Below are positions 33,038 through 39,930 of a DNA stretch of 64,000 bases, piece by piece (the stretch's first letter is position 1; every line of letters begins with the position of its first letter). The DNA is from Ignavibacteria bacterium (lineage in GTDB: Bacteria; Bacteroidota; Ignavibacteria; Tepidaquicellales; Tepidaquicellaceae). Location: positions 1 through 64,000 of the forward strand of contig JAIBBK010000081.1 in the NCBI GenBank assembly GCA_019694675.1, written 5' to 3'. Position numbers and translations under genes: made by a program. The notes under the pieces are model-generated. The model had not been told where the DNA came from, did not search any database, and worked only from the letters and a program-made list of their open reading frames with translations.

Positions 33038-34678
33038 TTACTTTACAACCATCATCTTTCTTACGGCTGAATACTTGCCGTTACCGGTTGTCAGCTTATA
33101 GAAGTAGATACCGCTTGAAACTCCGGATGCATTGAATACAACCGTATGATATCCTGCGCTCCTTACTTCATTTACAAGGGTTGCAATCTCCTTGCCCGAC
33201 ATGTCAAAGACCTTCAGACTGATCTGTCCTTCAGCAGGAAGATCAAAATTGATCCTTGTTTCCGGGTTAAAGGGATTCGGATAGTTTTGGCCGAGGCTGA
33301 ACTCTTCAGGAAGACCGATCGTCACCTCACCGGCAAGATTGTAATATGTGAAGTTGCCGTTGAAGTCAATCTGCTTCAGTCTGTACTTGTATACTCCGGA
33401 AGCAATGTTAATATCCGAATACTCATAGCTGTGCTGCTGAGATGCAGTTCCGTTTCCGCTTACAAACCCGAGCTTCTGCCATGATGCTGATCCCGAAAGG
33501 CTTCTCTCAATATCAAATCCGGAGTTGTTCAGCTCTGAAGAAGTGATCCATCTCAGCACGGCATTCCTTCCGGTAACAGCCGCTGTGAAGGAAGAAAGTT
33601 CAACAGGCAATGGATTTACGGAAGAATCACTTGCCACTGCAAAGTCTGAGAATGACGTCAGCCCCGAAGCAGTTACCAGGGTGCCGTTGGTGGTTGTGCT
33701 CACCGCCACCCACGGACTGCCGATGCTCGTCCTCTTCACAATGTAAACTTTGGAAATATCATTGAGGAAAAGGAAGTTAGTCATGTCAATACTGATCGAA
33801 TAAGTTGCATATCCATTGAAGTCGTTGCCTGAGTAAGAGATCGTGTACCAGAAATCCGGCGAAACGATATTCGGTGTGAATATGCTGCCGTCAGGTGCAG
33901 TAGCAGAAGAATTGGTGGCAATGGCAACGGCCGAATAACTCGGCACGCTTCCGGTGTATTTGTGCTGAACGACTCTCAGTTCACCCCCGGAAGGATTTCC
34001 TGTGGTGCTCATATTTGTACTCACAACCGGATTACAGCTGTAAGTTCCGGGCGAAGTGACAGCGCTGTTGCATATCGAGCCCGCATCATACACGGTAAAA
34101 TCATCCAGCCAGAGGTTATTCCCGTATCCGCTTACACCTCTTATTGCCAGTATCACGCTTGCCTGGCCGCCGTACTGGCTCAGGTCAATTGACTCCTGTC
34201 TCCAATGGCTTGCTGAAGTCGGGTTGTAATTTGTTGTTGAAGGCGGTTGTGTAGCCAGCGACGGATTCGAAGATCTTGCCTTTCTGTACGGTACAGGAGT
34301 ATTGATGAACGTCGCTCCACCGTTGGTTGATACAAGGACTATGAGTGAGTCATTCTCCGCCGAAGTATATGACCTGTGTGCTACATAGAAATGCACTACA
34401 GGTTTGGTAAGTGCACTGAAATTGAAGGACGGAGAGATCAGAGTACCTGCTGTCCCGGCAACGTATGCAAAATTGTTGCTGACAATGGCAGTGTCATTGG
34501 GCTTTCCGGAAGGACCAACGGCAGCAAATGCGAAGCTCCACAAAGGAGTCGTCTGAATCACACTCCAACCGCTCACTGCATTACCTGACTGGTAATACGG
34601 GTAGAAAGTTACCTGGCCAAACAGCATCCCTGTTCCAAGGGTTGTGATCAGGAGCAAAGCTGTAATTAAGGATTTCAT
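33038..34678 (-). CDS. secreted protein with choice-of-anchor J-like domain and T9SS type A sorting domain
   Basis: 546 residues from the ATG at 34678 (MKSLITALLLITTLGTGMLFGQ, signal peptide). The in-frame ATG at 34720 would precede the signal and is rejected. Residues of about 20-200 form a MAM/choice-of-anchor J-like beta sandwich (VSTNGGATFINTPVPYRKARS, SASHWRQESIDLSQYGGQAS, GYGNNLWLDDFTVYDAGSIC). The same block occurs inside 34996 and 39931. A middle domain (GGELRVVQHKYTG to SFSDFAVASD) is also shared with those two. The end is the PVELSSF fibronectin-like module and T9SS tail (QNYPNPFNPETRINFDLP to SAVRKMMVVK). No catalytic motif was seen. Confidence 0.85.
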   Translation of the reverse strand: MKSLITALLLITTLGTGMLFGQVTFYPYYQSGNAVSGWSVIQTTPLWSFAFAAVGPSGKPNDTAIVSNNFAYVAGTAGTLISPSFNFSALTKPVVHFYVAHRSYTSAENDSLIVLVSTNGGATFINTPVPYRKARSSNPSLATQPPSTTNYNPTSASHWRQESIDLSQYGGQASVILAIRGVSGYGNNLWLDDFTVYDAGSICNSAVTSPGTYSCNPVVSTNMSTTGNPSGGELRVVQHKYTGSVPSYSAVAIATNSSATAPDGSIFTPNIVSPDFWYTISYSGNDFNGYATYSISIDMTNFLFLNDISKVYIVKRTSIGSPWVAVSTTTNGTLVTASGLTSFSDFAVASDSSVNPLPVELSSFTAAVTGRNAVLRWITSSELNNSGFDIERSLSGSASWQKLGFVSGNGTASQQHSYEYSDINIASGVYKYRLKQIDFNGNFTYYNLAGEVTIGLPEEFSLGQNYPNPFNPETRINFDLPAEGQISLKVFDMSGKEIATLVNEVRSAGYHTVVFNASGVSSGIYFYKLTTGNGKYSAVRKMMVVK

Positions 34679-34995
34679 GTTGTTGTATTTGATTAATGAA
34701 AATGATTTTGAGTTCATCATTCAAGATTTTCCGGTTCTTGGGGATTTGTTACGGCAGAGTATGCATCAGCCATTTGGTCTGAATATCCTGATTTCGCTCC
34801 AAGAGTACCATCTGAGAGTTTCAATGGCAATTCATCGCTCTGTAATTTGGGGATGGGTGAAATTATGAATTATGATGCGTATTTCCAAATGACTTTTTTC
34901 GAATTGCACAAATATAAAAAAGCCGTGAATAATGATCACTCACGGCTCCTTTGTATGTATAGCGGAAATGCTGTACCGGGTTACATGATGTTCAC
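34679..34995. other. 317-base gene-free stretch
   Basis: It holds the terminator of the 34996 gene at 34916-34947 and must hold the promoter of the 33038-34678 gene. A TATATTTG (34916-34909, minus strand) adjoins the terminator but has no TTG at a suitable distance, so I do not call it. No gene was seen. Confidence 0.55.
34916..34947 (-). terminator. intrinsic terminator of the 34996-37992 gene
   Basis: Minus-strand stem AGCCGTGA/TCACGGCT (34947-34921) with an 11-base loop, then five T (34920-34916). It lies 48 bases after the stop. Confidence 0.8.
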
Positions 34996-37992
34996 TTACT
35001 TGACGAGCATCATTTTCTTGGTATCAGTGAAGTTCCTGCCGCCTGCATCTACGTTCAGTCTGTAGAAATACACACCGCTTGACAGTCTTGATGCATTGAA
35101 GCTTATCGTATGATAACCTGCCGGCATTGCTTCGTTTATAAGCGATGCGACTTCCTTTCCTGACATGTCAAATATCTTAAGACTTACCTTACCGTCATAA
35201 GGCAGGTCATAGTTGATCTTGGTTGACGGGTTGAACGGATTCGGATAATTCTGTGAAAGTGAGAATTTCTCCGGTACCCCGATATTGACTTCATTGCCAA
35301 GCTGATGATATTCGAAGTTTCCGTTGAAGTCAACCTGTTTCAATCTGTAATTGTACTTGCCTGTTGAAACGGACCTGTCTGTGAAGCTGTAGTTCTGCTG
35401 CGAAGCTGTAGTGCCGTGGCCGTCAACATAACCAACCTTCTTCCAGTTTTGAGTTCCTGCCGAAGTTCGTTCGACCTCAAATCCCGCATTGTTGGTTTCG
35501 GTTGCCGTTGACCAATTAAGTGTTACGCTGTTTCCGCTGATGACCGATACAAACGAAGTGAGCTCAACCGGCAGAGGCTGATCATTACCAGCAAGCGCAA
35601 AGTCACAGAATGTTGTAAGCCCGAAAGCTGCAAGTATTGTTCCGCTTCTCTGTGTGCTGAGACATTCCCAAGAGGAAGTCATATCAGACCTCTTCATAAT
35701 ATAGATCTTGTCGGGATTCGGGATTGTCAGCCCGTCGAGGTGTATGAAGAGATTGTAGTTGGAATAACCTCTTCTGTCGTTACCTGTGTAGGTGACTGTG
35801 AACCAGAACTTCTTATATACGATCGCCGGCGTGAAGATCGAGCCGTCGTTTGATGTTGCTGTAGAATTCGGAGCAATGTTCACAGCCGCTACAGACGGCG
35901 GAACAATGTTCGAATACTGGATCACAGTGGCATCACCTCCTGTTGGATTGTCGGTCTCATAACCTGAATTTATGCTGATGTTTCCGCTTCCTAGTGCATC
36001 TTCAAACGAACCAATGTTGGCAACTTCTTCCTCTATCTTTGTCTCTGATCCGGGAGGTTCGTTGCCTTCCCATGGAGGAGTAAGTCCGATGTCTGAGAAT
36101 TCAAGCTGAAGAAGTCCGTTGCAGTTATAGAATATTGCCGGTTGTGTTATCTCGTCAACGCAGATCGAACCTGCATCTGAAACCACAAGGTTGTCTATCC
36201 ATGCATTGTTTCCGTAATCGCTCTTTGCCCTGAATCCGATCACGACATTTGCATTACCGGCCACATTCGCCAGACTGATCGTTTCGCTTCTCCATTTGCT
36301 TGCCGAATCGGGGAAGAAGTTAGTATTGGACGGTGCTCTGGTAGCAAGCGATGGAACTGAAATATTTGATTTGTTATAGATTGTAGACGCACTGAAGAAC
36401 GACATTCCGGCATCAGTGGAGACAAGCACCTCAATGGTATCATCAGCAGTCTGGAAAGTCCTGTATGAGATGTAGAAATTCAGGACAGGGTTTGCAAGCG
36501 CCGAAAGGTCAAATTCAGGTGAACGCAATATCTCTCTTCTTCCGTCGTTGTTGTTAGGACCGAAGAAATTGCATCTTGCCGCTGTGTCATTTGCCTGCCC
36601 CGCCGGGTTTGTGCAGGTGCCAAGGATCCAGAGAGGAGTAGAGCCGTTTGGTCCGTTGCTCTCAATTCTTGTTGACCAGCCGGCAGGATTTGTGAATGTC
36701 TGAAGATACGGGTATGATGCAATCTTGTCTCCGACATTGACTATAGCAGTGAAAGTGTCATTCAGTGCAGAACCGTCCCCTGCCAGCGCAGTATAGATCT
36801 TCACAGTGTTTGGTCCTGATGCCAGCGGTGTGAAAGCATAACCGCCGGAGAAAGTGACGAGCTCATTTCCGTTCGGAAGGATAGGGCCGACTGTGTTGAC
36901 TGGTCCAACGGGAGCGCCGCCGTTAACCGTGTAATAGACCGGCACAGCATTCTGTGTATTGCTTCCGAAGTTCCTTACATTAGCAACAAATTCATAACCT
37001 TTTCCTGAAGAGAAGATCCTGCCGTCAAGGAGGCTTGATGCTGTAACACCCATATCATCAGGATAAGGAGGCGCCCAGGAGTACACCTGGCCGTTAGCTG
37101 GCCTGCTTGCGTTGGTCAGCGTCATTGTTGAACCGTTGTTAGGACCGTTGAGGGATGCTCCCCAGTTATTTCCTGTCCTTGTCCTGAAATCAGCGTTTGA
37201 TGTTCCTCTCAAGCCGACCTGAGGACTTCCGTTCGTTGTGGAGCTTGTGAAATTTCCGTAAATGAAATCAATCCTGTTGACTGTTTCCAGGAGAACTATC
37301 TGGAAGTTGAAGTTGTCATTGGTTCCGTTGCTGAACTTCCTGAAGTTCTTGAACTGTATCGTGTGGATCCTGGAACCAACAGAGCCGGAAGTTTCGCTTC
37401 TGATCTCACCGGAAGCAATTGTGAATGTGAAATTCCCGCTGTTCGATGTTGCGTTTGCAGACATAGTAATAGTGCCCAGGCCAGTGTCAAATGAAGCAAC
37501 TGTTGTATTTGCAGGTATTCCAGTTCCTGTAATTACTTTGCCTACAGTTACTCCGGCAAAATTATTTACATTCGATATTGTAGGGCTGCCGGACTGCCTG
37601 GAACCGGTTGACGCAAACACTCCCTGAATATCTCTTGCAAGTGCGGCAACAGCTCCGTCATATCCTGCATTTGAAGCTATGGGATTGAAGAGATTTGCCG
37701 CCGGATCAGTTGCCCCGAATGTAATGAACCCGTTTGAACTTATTGTATATGCTGAATATGACGTGCCGTTGTAAATGAAGCTGAAAGGCAGTGACTGAGA
37801 CGTAAACACAGTATCGTCAAGAGAAGCGCCGTCGCCTGTTGTAGCTGTTGAACTGCCTACAAGAGTTCCTCCGGTGACCTCAACATAACTGCCGCCGAAC
37901 TGATTGAACGAATACTGGTTCAATTGCGCACCCGCCAATGTCGAGAAGATCAACAGTGACAATGCCGAAAAAGTAAACAGAAGCCTTTTCAT
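34996..37992 (-). CDS. large secreted multidomain protein with T9SS type A sorting domain (family B)
   Basis: 998 residues, paralogue of 39931-42912. The signal peptide ends near LIFSTLAGAQ. The N-terminal domain carries LPFSFIYNGTSYSAYTISSNGFITFG, interrupted at about 130-190 by an inserted module (GVTVGKVITGTGIPANTTVASF). Next is a CARDB-like segment (DDMGVTASSLLDGRIFSSGKG), then a choice-of-anchor J-like block (LATRAPSNTNFFPDSASKWR, NNAWIDNLVVSDAGSIC). The end comprises the PVELTSF fibronectin-like module and T9SS tail (QNYPNPFNPSTKINYDLP to TDTKKMMLVK). No enzyme motif was seen, so it is probably a surface or adhesion protein. It has its own promoter and terminator. Confidence 0.87.
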   Translation of the reverse strand: MKRLLFTFSALSLLIFSTLAGAQLNQYSFNQFGGSYVEVTGGTLVGSSTATTGDGASLDDTVFTSQSLPFSFIYNGTSYSAYTISSNGFITFGATDPAANLFNPIASNAGYDGAVAALARDIQGVFASTGSRQSGSPTISNVNNFAGVTVGKVITGTGIPANTTVASFDTGLGTITMSANATSNSGNFTFTIASGEIRSETSGSVGSRIHTIQFKNFRKFSNGTNDNFNFQIVLLETVNRIDFIYGNFTSSTTNGSPQVGLRGTSNADFRTRTGNNWGASLNGPNNGSTMTLTNASRPANGQVYSWAPPYPDDMGVTASSLLDGRIFSSGKGYEFVANVRNFGSNTQNAVPVYYTVNGGAPVGPVNTVGPILPNGNELVTFSGGYAFTPLASGPNTVKIYTALAGDGSALNDTFTAIVNVGDKIASYPYLQTFTNPAGWSTRIESNGPNGSTPLWILGTCTNPAGQANDTAARCNFFGPNNNDGRREILRSPEFDLSALANPVLNFYISYRTFQTADDTIEVLVSTDAGMSFFSASTIYNKSNISVPSLATRAPSNTNFFPDSASKWRSETISLANVAGNANVVIGFRAKSDYGNNAWIDNLVVSDAGSICVDEITQPAIFYNCNGLLQLEFSDIGLTPPWEGNEPPGSETKIEEEVANIGSFEDALGSGNISINSGYETDNPTGGDATVIQYSNIVPPSVAAVNIAPNSTATSNDGSIFTPAIVYKKFWFTVTYTGNDRRGYSNYNLFIHLDGLTIPNPDKIYIMKRSDMTSSWECLSTQRSGTILAAFGLTTFCDFALAGNDQPLPVELTSFVSVISGNSVTLNWSTATETNNAGFEVERTSAGTQNWKKVGYVDGHGTTASQQNYSFTDRSVSTGKYNYRLKQVDFNGNFEYHQLGNEVNIGVPEKFSLSQNYPNPFNPSTKINYDLPYDGKVSLKIFDMSGKEVASLINEAMPAGYHTISFNASRLSSGVYFYRLNVDAGGRNFTDTKKMMLVK

Positions 37993-38040
37993 AGCTGGTT
38001 GTTTTTGTTAGTGAATGTATTTTGAGAACGCGGTTTAACT

Positions 38041-38069
38041 CAAAGGTAGTTTTGGGGTGGTATCTGCAA
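38041..38069 (-). promoter_or_regulatory. promoter of the 34996-37992 gene (TTG-N18-TACCTTTG)
   Basis: Minus strand: TTG (38069-38067), 18 bases, TACCTTTG (38048-38041). This is a full match to the -7 box and gives a leader of about 40 bases to the ATG at 37992. Confidence 0.6.
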
Positions 38070-38073
38070 TTCC

Positions 38074-38092
38074 GCATACAAACGGAGTATGC
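38074..38092. repeat. inverted repeat GCATAC-N7-GTATGC beside the promoter
   Basis: GCATAC (38074-38079) and GTATGC (38087-38092) flank AAACGGA. The repeat begins 5 bases upstream of the -33 TTG of the minus-strand promoter at 38041-38069, a position where an activator could bind. Confidence 0.55.
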
Positions 38093-38396
38093 AAATGAAA
38101 AACACAATTAGCCTGGTAAGAGATCTTGTAATTCAGTTAGTACAAGTACTGCAATTTCTGTCGGTTGCCTCCTTCCTTGTGTTTCGGTTGCCGGTTACAG
38201 GAACCTTCAGGGTAATTCATCCCGGAGTTAACAACTGCAATCAGGCAAAAATGCTTGTGAACGTCTTCTATATTTGTATACAAAATTACGTAAATCGGAT
38301 TTCTTTGCAAACTGTAAATTCATTCCCGCAGAGACAGTAAACCTTTGGATAAGCAATGCAAGCCCTTCAAAACATCTCCTGCCTCAGTAAAATGAA
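38093..38396. other. gene-free stretch of about 300 bases
   Basis: Middle of the 474-base gap between two array genes (37993-38466). The short plus-strand frames here have no recognisable features. I see no repeat, promoter or RNA. Confidence 0.55.
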
Positions 38397-38426
38397 AGAG
38401 CCGCAGGATATACTCCGTGCGGCTCT
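38397..38426 (-). terminator. probable terminator of the 38467-39762 gene
   Basis: Minus-strand stem AGAGCCGCA/TGCGGCTCT (38426-38397) with a 12-base loop and a weak T-rich tail (TTTCATTTT). It lies 41 bases after the stop. Confidence 0.65.
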
Positions 38427-38466
38427 ATCATAACAACAGTGAAATGGTATCTCAAAAGAGATCCGA

Positions 38467-39762
38467 TTACTTCAGAAGCGTCATCTTTTTTGTTGAAACA
38501 TACTTTGTTCCGTTTGCATCATAGCTTATGTTGTAGAAGTACATTCCGCTTGTAAGCCCTGAGGCGTTGAAGCTTACCGTATGATAGCCAGCCGTCATTA
38601 CCTGATCAACAATGCCTGCCACTTCTTTTCCCGTCATATCAAACAGCTTGAGTGCCACTTTTCCGTCCTGCGGTAATGAGAATGCAATGCTTGTTGAAGG
38701 ATTGAAAGGATTCGGGTAGTTCTGAGACAGTTCGAACTTCTCCGGAACTCCTATGATTACTTCATTGCCGAGGTTGTAATACCGGAAATTTCCGTTGAAG
38801 TCTGTTTGCTTCAGCCTGTATGAATAGTTTCCTGATGCAAGAGCCCTGTCTGTAAATGAATAGCTATGGGCAGAGGCTGATGTTCCGTTACCGGAAACAT
38901 AACCTACTTTTGCCCACACTGAACCGCCAGCAGACCTTTCAATATCAAATCCCGCATTGTTGGTTTCCGTTTCAGTTGACCAGTTAAGCGTTACACTGTT
39001 TCCGTTTATTGCAGAGACAAATGAGGTAAGCTCAACAGGCAAAACAGTGTTGTTCCATGACACGTCAAGGTAAATACCGTCAAGAACTCCGGCGGGAGCA
39101 TTCGAAGCACTTCCCTGCCGTATCAAGACTCTGCTGAGATTGATAGCGTCTGCTGATGCAGCAGTAATCGGTCCGACTGTGGGGGCCGGCTCAATCATCG
39201 GCGGCGGAGACAGTGTGTCAAATACAAACAGGCTGACCTGATCGTCATTAGCTCCACCATTGAACTGATACTTTACAACAACAAGGTAGGTCTCGAAGAA
39301 ATTGTAGACACCTGAAGTGTAATTAACAAGAGCTTCGTTTGCTTTGGTGATCCCAAACTGAAAGCCGGCACCGCTTGACCTGGCATAGACCCTGCCGTCA
39401 AATGCATTTCCGGTGGTACTCATCGCAAAAAAGTAATCTCCGGCAGCCTGCGCGATGCTGAGATTTACCATGAATGAAGCGTAAACCGTACCGGAAGTCG
39501 GCCTTGAAACAATTGATGATGTGTCATCCTCACCCGAAGTGGTGAATCTGACGGCATCGCCGATTCCACTGCCGATGTAACCGGGGTATGTAAGGCCCGG
39601 AGTAGTGGCGATAGGATTTGTACCGCCGGCGCTTGCGGCAAACCAGTTGCCTGTGGTTGTAATAGGAACACCTAATCCGTATGGAAAATCTTCGGAGAAG
39701 ATCTGTGACATACCCTGATTTGAAATGCAAACAAGGGCAAGAAGCAATAGCAGTTTTCTCAT
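38467..39762 (-). CDS. secreted protein, family A beta-sandwich with fibronectin-like and T9SS type A domains
   Basis: 431 residues from the ATG at 39762 (MRKLLLLLALVCISNQGMSQ, signal peptide). The in-frame ATG at 39798 lies upstream of the signal, and the promoter at 39796-39825 leaves no room for it. Residues of about 20-240 are a divergent family A domain (IFSEDFPYGLGVPITTTGNWF, GYIGSGIGDAVRF, INLSRVLIRQGSASNAPAGVLDGI). Then come PVELTSFVSAINGNSVTLNW and the T9SS tail (QNYPNPFNPSTSIAFSLP to STKKMTLLK). Likely T9SS cargo with no visible catalytic site. Confidence 0.85.
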   Translation of the reverse strand: MRKLLLLLALVCISNQGMSQIFSEDFPYGLGVPITTTGNWFAASAGGTNPIATTPGLTYPGYIGSGIGDAVRFTTSGEDDTSSIVSRPTSGTVYASFMVNLSIAQAAGDYFFAMSTTGNAFDGRVYARSSGAGFQFGITKANEALVNYTSGVYNFFETYLVVVKYQFNGGANDDQVSLFVFDTLSPPPMIEPAPTVGPITAASADAINLSRVLIRQGSASNAPAGVLDGIYLDVSWNNTVLPVELTSFVSAINGNSVTLNWSTETETNNAGFDIERSAGGSVWAKVGYVSGNGTSASAHSYSFTDRALASGNYSYRLKQTDFNGNFRYYNLGNEVIIGVPEKFELSQNYPNPFNPSTSIAFSLPQDGKVALKLFDMTGKEVAGIVDQVMTAGYHTVSFNASGLTSGMYFYNISYDANGTKYVSTKKMTLLK

Positions 39763-39795
39763 TGTGTAGAATTGATTGGTTTGAAATGTGTAATG

Positions 39796-39825
39796 CAAAT
39801 TTAAGGGTTATCATCGCAAAATCAA
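39796..39825 (-). promoter_or_regulatory. promoter of the 38467-39762 gene (TTG-N19-TAAATTTG)
   Basis: Minus strand: TTG (39825-39823), 19 bases, TAAATTTG (39803-39796). Full -7 match; the expected start lies about 27 bases before the ATG at 39762. Confidence 0.62.
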
Positions 39826-39864
39826 AACATCAAATTGCAGCTTCCTCAAAATTCTTTTCTTATG

Positions 39865-39895
39865 AAAAAAGCCGCAGAGAAATTCTCCCTGCGGC
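39865..39895 (-). terminator. intrinsic terminator of the 39931-42912 gene
   Basis: Minus-strand stem GCCGCAG/CTGCGGC (39895-39871), extendable through GGAGAATTTCTC in the loop, followed by six T (39870-39865). It lies 35 bases after the stop. Confidence 0.82.
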
Positions 39896-39930
39896 CTGAT
39901 TCATGAGCTCCGGTCAAGAGCCGGAACAGA

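Noticed and set aside
34909..34916. TATATTTG as promoter of the 33038-34678 gene
   Set aside because: It directly follows a terminator T run, has no TTG at 18-20 bases and would give a leader over 200 bases.
38089..38340. Plus-strand 83-codon frame in the 474-base gap
   Set aside because: No recognisable domain, no conserved start context, and a composition typical of non-coding sequence.
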